From Pseudofabraea citricarpa (taxonomy: Eukaryota; Ascomycota; Leotiomycetes; Helotiales; Dermateaceae): a stretch of 64,000 nt of DNA. Within the stretch, counting starts at the first letter, position 1. Every line of letters begins with the position of its first letter. A model generated the notes under the pieces. It did no database searches, was not told the origin of the DNA, and saw only the letters and a program-made list of their open reading frames with translations. Positions 21,365 through 33,394 of the stretch are shown here, in pieces. The stretch lies in the NCBI GenBank assembly GCA_029641185.1, contig JAPWGK010000017.1:496001-560000 (forward strand), given 5' to 3'. The position numbers and the translations under genes were made by a program.

Positions 21365-22000
21365 GATAATGGTGTGTCAAATATAACCCCTAAGTGACAA
21401 TCAAGGGCCCTTGGCAGCTAATTATATATCCCATTCTTCTTACCATACTCAGGTTTTGATTAGCTTCAAAAAGCGCCAAACGGCCAAAATAGCCGGCCCC
21501 GTATATTTGATTTCAGGCAGGAGCAAGAGCTCTATCGGCCGAAGGACAAGTCTCCATTACATGTTGCAATAGTTGCAAATGCACCGGCGAGCAGGAGAAA
21601 TGTACCGAATTGTATCAATTCAGAGCGTGAAAATGGCCATGTTAAATTGGTAAGCAATAGTCACTTCAGAGACCGGTTTTTGACGGGCCAATTTTGTTAG
21701 AATTGTGAAGCAAGTAATCACTGACGTCTCTGCTCGGCGATGCTGATCGTGCACCGAGAGCCCAGTCGGCAGGAACACGATATCGCCGAGGCAAGTACAA
21801 ACTCTAATGCGCAGCTTGATTCGCGAAGTGCAGTATGACAAACCATAGCACGCCATACATGTACCGAGAAAGAGCGAAGCCTGAGAACTTTTCATAAACC
21901 AACCCAGTCGTTCGAGGGTCTGCGGTTCCGATTCAGGAATAAACCCAATCTCAAACCTAGTTTCTTCTAAATAAGGTACTTTAACTTCAGCACAGCTAGA
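21365..22000. promoter_or_regulatory. Divergent promoter, aminotransferase (-) / D-2-hydroxyacid dehydrogenase (+)
   Basis: 636 nt between divergent starts. The minus-strand frame 21620-22054 overlaps the first exon of the dehydrogenase and looks accidental. No named site can be supported. Confidence 0.45.
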
Positions 22001-23397
22001 ATGAGTAAACCCAAAGTGCTTCTCCTGGGCGATATCTTGCAGTAAGTCTCCCATTCTTCGATGTAATAGAAACTTATATCTTCATAGTGCAAAAGAGAAA
22101 TGGAGATCACTTTCATCAATAGCCGATCTGATAAAGCCAGTAGCTGCGAATCGGTCTGCGTTCATCGATGAATGTAAGAGCGGTCGTTTCAATGGCGTCA
22201 CTGCTATGTACCACATACCGCAAAGCGTTTCGATTACTGGTCCTGTAGATGCAAACCTCATTAGTTTCCTACCTAAAAGCCTCAAGTTTATTGCTCAGAA
22301 TGGTAAGACGAAAGATTTCTAATTGGGTCGCTTTACTTCTATTTTGAACGCTTTCTGTATGGCAAAGTTCAGTTAGGTGACCATAATTCGGAGCATAAGA
22401 TTTTATCAACATAGTGTATACCTATGGAACTCTCCCATTTTTTTGATACAAGAAGCAAAGGCTAACAGTACAGCTGCCGGTTACGACGAAATCGATATCG
22501 CAGCTTGCACCACCAGTGGGATCCGCATCGCTAATACATCAACCGTGGTTGACAAAGCCACAGCTGACGTGAACATGTTTCTCATTCTCGGCGCCCTTCG
22601 AGGATTTAACGCGTCTATTCTGACGCTACGAGATCAAAAATGGCGGAACAGCCTCGAACGACCTTTGGGACACGATCCTGACGGTAAAGTGCTGGGGATT
22701 CTCGGTATGGGGGGTATCGGACGCAATGTAAAACGAAAAGCCGAAGCGTTCGGTATGAGAGTGATTTATCATAATCGCACGAGATTGTCAGAGGAAATGG
22801 CTGGTGGGGCCGAGTATGTGAGTTTTGACGAGCTGTTAGCGAGGAGTGATGTATTGAGTTTGAATTTGCCTTTGAATGTAAGTCGAGTCTTTCTCTTCTT
22901 GAAATCTCAACAGTCTGTTCCTATTAGGATAGTCGATATTGCACTTGTCTACGAATTCTTTATTCTAGGAGAGGTTGTTCACTGAAAGTCTCGCACATAG
23001 GAAAACACACACCACATAATCTCAACCCCTGAGTTCACGAAAATGAAAAGAGGAATAATAATAGTAAATACCGCACGCGGTGCGATAATTGATGAGAAGG
23101 CACTCGTTGAAGCATTAGAGAGTGGTCAAGTCTGGTCTGCCGGACTGGATGTTTATGAAGAGGAGCCAAAAGTCCATCCTCGCCTCCTCGCTAATCCACA
23201 TGTGATGTTGTTGACGCACATGGGAACTTGTACGATTGAGGTATGTTCCTAATTTGGCATTGAATTCTAGAAGAATTGCTGATTTGTTAATTGTCTAGAC
23301 CAAAACAGCTATGGAGGAGTGGACGATAGAAAATGTACGCGCGGCATTGGAGAGAGGCGAGATGAATTGTATCGTACCGGAACAAGTGAATATGTAG
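22001..23397 (+). CDS. D-isomer-specific 2-hydroxyacid dehydrogenase (glyoxylate/hydroxypyruvate or D-mandelate dehydrogenase type)
   Basis: Five exons, join(22001..22041, 22088..22302, 22474..22877, 23001..23240, 23299..23397), give 332 aa. Exon 1 reads MSKPKVLLLGDIL. The cofactor domain has the Rossmann loop GKVLGILGMGGIGRNV and acidic-turn region YHNRTRL. Catalytic elements are VNTARGAIIDE (active-site Arg), a Glu in DVYEEEP, and the His in THMGT. AGYDEID starts exon 3 after a long 171-nt intron, and ENTHHIISTPEF starts exon 4 after a 123-nt intron. These two introns are longer than others in the window, so their borders are the least certain part. The enzyme reduces a 2-keto acid to a D-hydroxy acid with NAD(P)H. 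Confidence 0.85.
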
Positions 23398-24752
23398 AGA
23401 CAAGAGGCAAAGGTTGCTGTGTGCTTATTCCAGACCTCTATACAAACTTTATAGAGATCGATAAATCAATCCGTCATACTATGTATATAAAAGTATATTC
23501 GATTTGATTTTCGAAACATATCACTTCTTTAAACTTCCTTCCCTGTCCCTGTCTCTTGGTAAATGATACTATAAATATTCTTAAAATACCTTGTCGATTG
23601 GAACCGATACCTATCCACTTCGTGCTGACCCGAATTCCACATCCCTCCAATGGAAAATCTCCGGAAGATTACATTGACGAGTTGAAATCGCGGATCAGCC
23701 GTACTGGCCGCATGGAGCCTCTTAGAGAAAGCGGGACAGAATATTCCTACATTTCTTAGCGCCTTTTTACCTTTGTCGTCATTTTTATTATTGTTGTCAC
23801 CAGTCTGACAAGTCAAGGTCATTAACGACCACACTTACTTTGACAACATATCATTTAAGATGCCGATTAGCTAGAATATCGTGTAATAGGGAATCTATAG
23901 CGAAAGCGTCTGATCCGGTAGATTGCTTGTACTGCTCTCTGGTTTGGCTGGACAAACCACCAACTCCTCGGTAATAAATCTGCCAAGAAAAATGTTTAGC
24001 ACTATATATAACCTATGGGATAACGTGTCTTGCCTCGATAAACCCTCTTTCACAATAATATGGATTCTTTTTTTGATCTATTAACTGAGATATCATATCG
24101 TCTTCGTATTAAGAATAAGCACATTTGAGGTGTCAGATACTCTGGGTACCTCACACTTGGTAGAGACCTAGACCCAAAAGGACTGATATATCATTGCCAG
24201 TTAGAATGCAGCTATTATTGAACATGATGAAGAATTGTTGTCAGCAATGAAGTTGTTGCCAGTTGACTCCCGCGTCAGTTTTCTCCAGCATAATCCTTAG
24301 CGGTTTAGTTTAAATGGACCAACCCCAACAATGTGGCAACGCATGCTAGCTGACGAGCTTTGGTAACATCTATATATTGCATTTGCTGGGCGAGGCTCCA
24401 TCTACAAAATCTCTCACTTTTGGTACTGGTATATACACCGTACTCTTGAGCACATGGGTTTATATATCCATAGCAGGTTCCTTAGCGAAGCTAGTGACTT
24501 CTGCGTTATGAATCCGAACAAGTTGATTGAGATTTGGTCTAAATTGCTGTGAACTGTAGTGGAAATATCGTAGACGGAATCATAACCTTCCTGCGCAATT
24601 GTAGACACAGATGAAAAACACGAAAGCATAAGTACACACAATAAAAGCGAAAACATAATCCATAAAGTCAAATCAGAGAGTAATGGAAGATAAAAAAGAG
24701 AAGCAAAGTGAAAGAGAGGGGATTTTTATTTAAATCCTTGTATTCAAAAGCT
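23398..24752. other. Gene-poor spacer
   Basis: No supported gene. A minus-strand 85-codon frame at 24414-24671 begins with a hydrophobic stretch resembling a signal peptide (MTLWIMFSLLLCVLMLSCF), but it has no second supporting feature and may be chance. Confidence 0.45.
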
Positions 24753-25118
24753 TCATCCCCTATCAGAGATATCCGGTCTTTGGTGAAGGATATCTGTTTG
24801 AAACTTACGCTTGAGATAGGAAAGGACTGAACTAAAAAGTAGAGCCCAGGTGTGACACTGCTCAATTTCATATGAAAGGCAATTACGAGCATTAAATCGC
24901 GCTAGAGAGTTGAAGATCTTGCGAGCTGGGGTTCCTTTTGTTTCAAGCACGGCACTGGCCTCGCTCTAAGTAAGAGCTTCTATTGCGTTTTGAAGCACCC
25001 AAGGGATCATGCCTGCATGGAGGACTTCGAAATCTAGAAAGAAAGGCTTGTTCCAATGTCTTCTGTCCGGGGTAAAAGAAGCCAGGGCTGTCACTTCGCT
25101 GGCCGTCCAATAACGGCT
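24753..25118 (-). pseudogene. Broken coding exon with one in-frame stop, family not recognised
   Basis: Reading the minus strand from an ATATTAG acceptor-like site at 25119-25125, one frame runs 122 codons from 25118 to 24753. A single TAG interrupts it at 24966-24968. Both halves look protein-like (…RRHWNKPFFLDFEVLHAG… and …ARKIFNSLARFNARNCL…) and share the frame exactly across the stop. This fits a recently disabled gene or a base-call error. I cannot name the family. The upstream exons, if they existed, would overlap the 3' end of the PAF-acetylhydrolase gene. Confidence 0.4.
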
Positions 25119-25298
25119 CTAATATAAGATTTTTAATTCAGACATCGCTATCTATGTGTCTAAACCAATGCCGTCAACACTGTGTACAATCTAAGACGAG
25201 AAAAATCTTGAAATGGCCAACCTGGGATCTTCTAGTTCACAAACTACTGCCGTTGTAACTCCGTCGGGCCCTGTCATCATAAATTATCCTGCTGTAGT

Positions 25299-26946
25299 TT
25301 ACAATCGCTCGGCGGTACCACTCCGCTCTTTCATTATTTCATTACCAATAACGACATCACTTGGTTCTGTATTCCCGTTGAGAGTTTCGGAGCTACTTCC
25401 TGCACCAGCCTCGGCTTCGTCGTCTACATCGCCGAGGTCATGGACATCTGTATTTAACCAATTCCAGCCTCTAATTTCTTGCTTAGTACCAAATATTAAC
25501 TTGTCATCTTTTGTGTCTGTATGAGCAGCATCGAGCTCCATATCTGCTGCTGAAGTCGCTGATACCTCGACACCAGAGGACCGCAGTAGTTGAAGAATTG
25601 CACGAACATTAAGGCGCATAACTCTTTCTGGCTCTTCAGCCGCAAACACTTTTTTTGTGACCCACGGAAATAGCACACCAAAATCACTTTGACTCAGATG
25701 TGCTGAATTAGAGGGATAGTAGAAGTGGGGCTCTAGAAACTTGTGACTGTTGTAATCGTACACGCTGGACGTGGGATCTGGGCTTAAAAGCCTCTTTGTA
25801 GCCTTGAGGTGAACCCGCCACTCGAAGAAGGCTTGAGATTCAATGGCTAATAATGCCGAACCACCAGGACCACCTGGGGTGTAACAAGGCAGTGGCTTGT
25901 CCCACAGCCATCGTGTAGATGCAGCGCGCAAAGGAAGACACCAGACATCAAGGAGAACGATGGGAGTTTGAGGTGTAATCTGCTGAGAAATAGAAGAGTT
26001 GAGAGATGGAGTAAAAATTGGCTGATAAGATTTTGGAGCAGATGTCGCTTGTGGAGAATAGAACGTAGACTTTACGAACTGGGCTATTGTTGCTGCTCCA
26101 AAAGAGTGACCAATGAATGCAATCTTTCCAGGTTCATGAACGTCCATCAGATTAGCGAATGGCGCAAGGGAAGTCGACGAAGTATTCAAATTGGTAAGAC
26201 TTTTGCCGTGATCTAGTTTCAGAAGACTGTCATGTAGGAGGCCCAATTCCCAGAGGCGAATCTTCAGTTGTGCGCTACGTCCTGCCTCAACTTCTGGGCT
26301 AGGAGTATGCGATAGCCTTTTATAGTCGACAGCGCGTTTTTTATGTCTTGCCGAACCCTTCTCGGTCGAAGCAGTAGATGAAGGAACATCCCGAATGTAG
26401 GAAACTGGTGTCGAGCCGTCTCGATGTTCTGGTGCTACGACGATAATCCCATGACTAGCCAGGGAACCCACGAGGTGGGAGTATGCGTTTCTTGAACCAC
26501 CCAAACCATGTGAGAAGATCACCACTGGCCATCGTTTATTCGACGTTGGAGGTTGGAGGAGGGGCGCATTTTTGCGGACCGGAATCGAAATGTAATGAAG
26601 CAGTCTGGGTACGTATCTAGCACCATGTTAGCAAAACTCGGCGACCCTTGTGGAAGACGTACGAGATGAATTCTGCAAGAGTTGTTCCAGCGCCCAAGAA
26701 GCGCGTATATGCTGCAATGTGATCGCGTTGTGGAGAAGGCAGCCAACCAACAGTCTTGCCCTTGGCGTCAGGTTCGCAGGGATAGAAGACGCGGTATTGG
26801 ATTGTCGAAAGAGAGTCGTCTGGGGCAGGACTGGGCGAATCGAGTTCGGAGACGGGCAATTCGACGTCAACAGTGCCAACCTTATGGGGTCCAGTGTATT
26901 CCGGAAAGCCAGGTATGGGGCTTAGGCGCGAGAAGTAGGAGGTCAT
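25299..26946 (-). CDS. Platelet-activating-factor acetylhydrolase-like lipase/esterase
   Basis: Two exons, complement(join(25299..26616, 26663..26946)), give 533 aa from MTSYFSRLSPIPGFPEYTGP. An upstream in-frame ATG at 27036 is less likely. The intron (GTACGT…CTAG) restores EFIS-YVPRLLHYISIPVR. The alpha/beta-hydrolase elements of the PAF-AH isoform II family are visible: VVIFSHGLGGSRNAYS near residue 130, VVAPEHRDGSTP, and the nucleophile elbow GHSFGAA with Ser near residue 266. An FLEPHFYYPSNSAHLSQSDF-type segment includes a candidate catalytic His. An acidic disordered tail of about 60 residues ends the protein. It probably hydrolyses short or oxidised acyl chains from phospholipids. No signal peptide is evident. 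Confidence 0.85.
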
Positions 26947-27894
26947 CGTTTGGAGGCGCCTGTGTGACAGCAATACAGGATGTAGATAGCGATTGCAGAG
27001 GAGTACACTTGGAGAATCAATGTCAAACTGAATCACGAAGAGGAAGAAGGTATGAAGGTGAATTGAAGGTGCAGTTCATGGCAGAATAATGGAAGTTTCA
27101 TGCTGATGTATGAAGAGTACAAAGTGGTCGCGTGTTTGCCTCTTTGTCCCTCGCCTCGGTCGGACAACGTCATGCCGAAATGCGTCAGCAGGGTTTGCTG
27201 TGGCGCAGCAGGAACAAAGTGTTTTTTTTTTTGGATTGATTGAGTTGGACCTCGGCCAGATAATTTTACTATATGTAACCCAATTGTTTAACTGCCCATT
27301 GGATTGCTTGCTTTTCGCTACTGGTATTACTTACTAGCTGTAAGCTACCCAAGTAGTGGTAACTGTTTTACATTATCAAAACTGCTCCTCGGAGAAGGTA
27401 AATGACAACCACACTTAGAAGGAGCAAAGGTAATTCATCTTGCGGATTCAGACACGCTCATAACCTGGCAAGCTCAATAAGCAAAGTGATTATTAGCTCT
27501 GGCTGATACACTTGTTTCTCGTTTCCGAGCGATTTGGCTTCAAGAATGAAGCGAGTTGATTAGTCGAAGTAGATTGGTTAAACTGCTAATAAGAAAATCG
27601 ATTTACTATTTAAAATGCGCCTCTGTTTTCTTGATTCAGTAAAGGCCCAATTAATTCCAGAGCATGTCATAATTTCACCGGATTCTTTTCAAAATAGCTG
27701 TAATCAGAATCGCTTAGGGAAAGGGGGAAGAAGGAAGTCCTTCCGAGCACTAGCGGCGAATTCTTATCAACGATAAGCCATCCATGTACGTTCTGACAAG
27801 CATCAAAATAAATTTCAACCCCACCAAGAAAGCGAGAAAGGCAGCAACAAGACAAGCGCACCATCTACGAACAACCAGACCAATAACTCCTACG
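26947..27894. promoter_or_regulatory. Divergent promoter, PAF-AH-like (-) / YAR1-like (+)
   Basis: 948 nt between divergent starts, with a run of 12 T at 27221-27232. Overlapping frames on both strands at 26950-27090 lack coding evidence. Confidence 0.4.
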
Positions 27895-28562
27895 ATGCCA
27901 CTAAAACTATCCGAGGATGAGATCGATGATCTCCTTTACTTCGCGCGCACTGGAGATGTGGAGGAGTTCAACAAGACAAGAGAAGAAATATTTACGAGAG
28001 AGGGGTTGAGTGGGGAAGGAAGGGTGCAAGAATTATTACTTGCTGCAAGGGACGAGGAAACTGAGAATGGGATTTTGCATATGGCTGCTGCGAATGGTCA
28101 TGACTGTAAGACTGCATTGTCTCTAGGCGTGGAGCATAAGCTAACACATGTCGCATAGCCTTATTAAAAGACCTCTGCAAAGGACTCTCCCACCCATCAC
28201 CGCAAAACCCTACCATGCTACAAATCCTCAACGCGCAGAATAAAGCCGGGAATACTGCTCTTCATTGGGCTGCGCTGAATGGTCACTTGGAGTGTGTCAA
28301 GGCCCTGCTTGAGCAGGGTTCGGATCCGACAATCTGCAACCAAAAAGGTCACGATGCCGTTTATGAAGCTGAGTTGAATGATCAGAAAGAGGTAGTGGAG
28401 TGGGTCTTGAAGGAAGGTGGCGAGGGCTTAGAAGAGGGCGTTGGTGGGGATTACGAAGGTGAAGAGGATGAGATTAGTCAAGGTGCTGAGGAGGTCGAGC
28501 TTGAGCAGACTATGGCGGGTGTGGACCTCTCCGGGGACAAGGGCAAGAAGGCGGACATCTAA
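27895..28562 (+). CDS. YAR1: Ankyrin-repeat protein Yar1 (ribosomal protein Rps3 chaperone) ortholog
   Basis: Two exons, join(27895..28105, 28159..28562), give 204 aa, matching yeast Yar1 in length. The order is the same: an acidic N-terminus, ILHMAAANGHD at the end of exon 1, then NKAGNTALHWAALNGHLECV and GHDAVYEAELNDQKEVVEW. These correspond to the two ankyrin repeats of Yar1 and its following helix. The C-terminal tail is highly acidic, as in Yar1. In yeast the protein binds newly made Rps3 and keeps it soluble until assembly into 40S subunits. The start at 27895 (MPLKLSEDEIDDLL) is preferred over the in-frame ATG at 27784, which would add a basic segment unlike the family. Confidence 0.85.
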
Positions 28563-30704
28563 AATTTTCACTCCATGACTATGCACACTGGAGGATCGTG
28601 TGAGATTCCAATCGGATGATGATATCATGACGGCGATCTACATGTTGCTTGTGAAGAAGTCAGGCTGGGAAGGGGCTTGGAAACATAGGCAAACTCTTAA
28701 AAGAGCTTGCTGTACCGGCGTGCTGGGGAATACCAAGCACCAGCATTTATTATGCATTAAGCTATACAAAAATCAGAGCCAAGACAGATTCAGTATAGAG
28801 GTTACAACAAAACAATGAATCAAAGACTACAATGACTTCATTCGAGTTCACAACTCATATTCTCCTCCTCGTGCTTTGGCTATTACCTAGGTATTAAGGC
28901 GTGGCAAACTGAGCTTCAGTCAAATGAAGACCAGGAATTGTTTTCTCTTTATGATATCCTCCATGGTACTCAGCCAAATCACCCTAAAAATACATCCACA
29001 CCACCATGCTGTCTGTAGTGAAATCGATGGTGCCACTTGTAGAGGGTATTTTAGGACAAATTACCTTTCTTCTAGATGACAGACAGGTTTTATTCTTGAG
29101 GGTAGTAGAAATTATTTGGCGGGTTTGGCTGCTTGCTCTACGCTATCTGGATAGCGGAAAGCTGCCTTCAATATATGAAAGAAAAAAATGATCTCATGCC
29201 GGCTCGAAATTAGAAGATAACTTGGAGATTGAATGGAGGAGAATTAGCTATGTACTTTTTGAGGTGAGAAATAGCTTTTTGACCATGGCAAGTACAGTTT
29301 AAACCGGTATGCATTCATCGCTTAATCAATCGCATCACTACTACACGATCTGAACTTGGTGATAAATAATACATCGCACCAGATTCTTTGGGCAAAGATT
29401 CCTGTAACAAACCATCATGCTTTCGCTCATTGATCCTTTCAATGGTTGCAGTTTGCCAATATCTCAAATAAAGGCTTTGAGGACCCATTAGCTCACCTAG
29501 ACGAATCCGAGGAAGTGTAATGGTCTTCAAAGATCACATTTTTGAAGAGTGTCATAAAAATATGTCCTGGGTCAGTGAGTCATACTAAAGTAAGATCTCT
29601 CAGATACTACAAAGGCAGCAAAGTCTTTTCTCGTTGTGGGTGGATATAAAGTGGACATTCCTATATCTTGCTGTCTGAAAAGTCTTTTGACAATTCTTTG
29701 GCATAGCATTGAGAGCGTTTGGGTTCCGCGTGTTTTGTCCAAAGATGATAGTCTTCCCCAGTCAACGTGCCAAAGTTCTCATACGCAGTCCTTGCAAAAC
29801 AATAAAATGTTGATCTTCATGAACATCGCTAATGCGATTCTATTCTTTTCTGGTCCAGATCAGCTTGTCACAATTCTTAATAAAATGAATGTATGTACTT
29901 CAACGTATAGTTCTCAAATGTGATACCGGTATGCCTCGTAGACCTAGCTTTGTAGCCCCCATACAGCTGTTATCACCTGCAGAGAGGAGATTTGGTCTAT
30001 TTTTCTCTAATGTGCGAATTCTTGTAACACCGCTGATCTGGTGCCTTCGGTAACAGGTGTATTTCCCTCCTTGGGGAAGTCTGTGAAGCGGCCGGCCTTA
30101 GCTTTCAAGAGTTTGGATATCAAAGAGTTATAGTAGAGTTACTAACCTTCATCGCATATTGTTTGAACGCTTATCTTTGTGGGTTCGCAGTGCGGTACAC
30201 TGATAAAGATGAGGATGATAATAGTGATGATGATGTTTGATTCACAAAGAATAAGGTCCTCTTGGAAGGTGTTGGAAGAATAGTCACGTGGGAACGTGAT
30301 TGACTACTGCCTATATAATGGCCGCCATCTTGTGGTTATCCTCTTTCTTCCTTCTACAAATCAACAACAGCATTTAATTCACTTAAATTTGTGGTCCAGT
30401 CGATCTATTGATTACAGTCAACCGACAAGCCCTTCGTTGTACACCGCCTTCTTTTCGACCCGCACAACTATCTTACAGTGCCCTTTCCAGTACATATCGG
30501 CGGGCCCCTCCAAAAGCGGTGTGCGATAACCCAGCCTGGCGCCCCTGTCGAAACGAAAAACGTGACCTTCGGATCACGAGATCTTATGTAAGGCTACCCT
30601 AAAAAGTTGTTTTCCCTTTTAGCGCGTCCGCGGGGAGTCAAAGGCACAAAAAACTTCATTTACCTTCGAATTTCCCACCAGCCTCCCATACCCCACGATC
30701 GAAG
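28563..30704. other. 2.1-kb spacer upstream of CTP synthase, with possible coding debris
   Basis: No intact gene. On the minus strand, 29770-29560 and 29530-29315 hold protein-like open stretches (…TRGTQTLSMLCQ… and …LGELMGPQSLYLRYWQ…) that I cannot join or name. The promoter side near 30300-30700 has a TATATAA at 30311-30317 and pyrimidine tracts, consistent with a long 5' leader for the CTP synthase gene. Confidence 0.45.
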
Positions 30705-33394
30705 ATGAAGTACGTTCTAGTATCAGGAGGTATGTATGCAGTCATCTATCCTTCGAACTTTCGCCATTAACTTTTTCTCAGGTGTGATTTCTGGAGTCGG
30801 CAAGGGGATTATAGGTACGATGCCAAGGATCTCGAGCCGCGTTACATCTTCACTAACACGCTTTTAGCCTCCTCGTCTGGCTTGCTTCTTAAAACTTTGG
30901 GTTTAAAAGTCACGGCTATCAAGATTGACCCATATCTCAATATCGATGCAGGTATGGGTGGTTTTCTCATTAGAAGGAGATTGAGGCTAATCTCACAGGT
31001 ACCATGAGCCCCAAGGAACATGGTGAATGTTTCGTTCTCAAAGGTAATTAATTCAATTCACTCCACATAGAACATCCACACTGCTAACAGGCCTATTGAT
31101 GGGGGTGAAAGCGACCTTGATCTTGGAAATTATGAAAGGTACATTACTTTGATTTCTCTGTTCCTTACGGATGTCGACTAACTCTAGCAGATATGTGGGC
31201 CTTAACCTCACGGCCGAGGTCAGTTCTTTCTCTCGAATAACCCTGACAGCCCATGTGGCTCTATTAACATATATTCTCCTAGAGTAATATCACCACCGGA
31301 AAGATCTACAGGTATGTCTTCCTGTTTATTCTCCAAGTTAGCATATTTGCTAATATGGACGTTTTAGCCACGTACTATCAGAGGAAAGAAAAGGTACATG
31401 CCCACAGCAAATCTCAACGCGCCGAGTAGTTGTTACTAAGAAAGTGCTAATAATATCAATAAGGCACGTATCTCGGCAAAACCGTACAGGTTGTTCCCCA
31501 CATTACGGACGCAATCCAGGTCTGGATCGAACGTGTTGCCAGGGTCCCAGCGGATGATTCTGGAGAAGAGCCAGATGTGTGTATCAGTATGTCTTGTACC
31601 CGAGCATTGTACAGAAAATCACTTTACTGACAGACTCTCTCTAGTTGAATTGGTATGTGTCCACAAGCCAAGAAAACCAGGCAGTCTACTTGAATAGCTC
31701 ATTTTATTCCTCTTTGGAGACTAACCGTCTGGTAGGGTGGTACGGTCGGCGATATTGAGAGTATGCCCTTCGTTGAGGCATTGACCCAGTTTCGACATAA
31801 CGCAGGCAAGGGAAACTTTGTCAATATACATGTGTCTTACGTACCTGTGTAAGTCTAACCTACCCTTCAAAGCTCGGATTAGGAGCAAGAATAGTCTCTT
31901 CAAAAAAGAAAATCCGTATCTTTCCTGGATAAATGATTGCTGACTCATTAATGACAGGATAAACGGGGAGGAGAAAAGCAAGCCGACACAACACTCGATT
32001 CGCGGCGCACTTCAAGCGTAAGTATTCTCCTCAGCTCGTCACCCCCCTTTCCCTTGTCGTTTTCATAAATCGTTAGTTTCAAGTTTTACTTCGGAAAGAA
32101 GTCGTCTTGAAATATCTCAGAAGACATGGTTGCTGATTTGACTTTTTTTTTAGGGGCCTCATCCCAGACTTGGTTAGTACTCAAATTTTATATTAGGTAG
32201 TAGCTAACAAGAGGCAGATGGCATGTCGTTGCGAGCGTCCCCTTGCCTTGGAGACAATCCAGAAAATCGCCCGCAGTTGTCATCGAGAGACCGAGCAGGT
32301 GATTGCTGTACGAGATATGCAGACCGTCTATCAAGTGCCGCTCCTTCTTGAACAGCAGGGTTTAGTCAATCTTTTGAGAGGTGGTTTGATGTTAGATCAA
32401 ATGTCGATCCCCCCAGCTCTAGTCGAGAAAGGTAAAGAACTGTGGAAACTGTGGAATGACACGGTTCTCCCTAAATCGCATCTGGAGGTAGTTCATATTG
32501 CCATAGTCGGCAAGTATGTGGAAACACACGATGCTTACATCTCAGTTGTCAAGGCATTAGAGCACTCGGCAATGCGGTGCAACAAGGAGCTCAAAATCAC
32601 ATGGGTTGACTCTGAACACCTAGAGGACACCACACAGAGCAGTGATCCTACCAAGTATGAGAAGGCCTGGAATGTGGTTCGTACTACGAATGGGGTCGTT
32701 ATCCCGGGAGGTTTTGGAGAGCGAGGTGTAGAGGGAATGGTCAAAGCAGCGTCTTGGACCCGCACAAACCGAGTTCCAATGCTGGGGATATGTCTTGGCA
32801 TGCAAGTAGCTGTCATTGAAGCAGCACGGAATCTCTGTGGCAACAAAAACGCCACGTCGGAGGAGTTCAAAGGACAATCTGAAGACTCAGTGGTCATTTT
32901 TATGCCAGAGGGCAGTAGAACAGAGAAGGGGGGGACTATGAGGCTTGTATGCAACCCCGGAAGAGTTTTGAAGTTGCAGTTGCTGACTAATATGATTGAA
33001 GGGATCGCGACCAACACACTTTCAGCCTGGTAGCGAACGCAGCAAGCTGCGGGCGTTATACGGATATGCGGATGTGGTCGAAGAGCGCCACCGACATCGC
33101 TATGAAGTCAACCCAGACTATGTGGACCGGTTAGAAAAAGCTGGCCTTGATTTTATCGGCAAAGACGACACGGGCAAGCGCATGGAGATTGTCGAAGTGA
33201 AAGATCACCCCTGGTATGTCGGAGTCCAGTTCCATCCTGAATACCAGAGCAAGGTATTGGACCCTTCACGACCGTACCTCGGCTTCTTCGCTGCCAGTGC
33301 AGGATGCCTTGACCAGATAACAAAGGAGATACTGCAACAGCTGCAGGCCACTAATGGTCTTCCCAATGGAGTGAGTGAAGCTATCCACTTCTGA
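30705..33394 (+). CDS. URA7: CTP synthase (glutamine-hydrolysing)
   Basis: Fifteen exons give 584 aa: 30705..30729, 30782..30814, 30868..30951, 30999..31043, 31099..31138, 31191..31218, 31283..31311, 31368..31393, 31464..31586, 31645..31652, 31736..31848, 31958..32017, 32154..32172, 32218..32946, 33002..33394. The N-terminal amidoligase domain shows [17 protein letters not shown] (P-loop), [15 protein letters not shown] and [17 protein letters not shown]. The C-terminal class I glutamine amidotransferase domain has [11 protein letters not shown], the nucleophile in GICLGMQ (about Cys403), and the His/Glu pair in QFHPEYQ (about 532/534). It converts UTP, ATP and glutamine to CTP in the cytosol. 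Two oddities: intron 4 (31044-31098) must end in TG to keep the frame, and exon 10 is only 8 nt. Confidence 0.9.

Noticed and set aside
21620..22054. 144-codon minus-strand frame
   Set aside because: Overlaps exon 1 and the promoter of the well-supported plus-strand dehydrogenase, with no recognisable domain.
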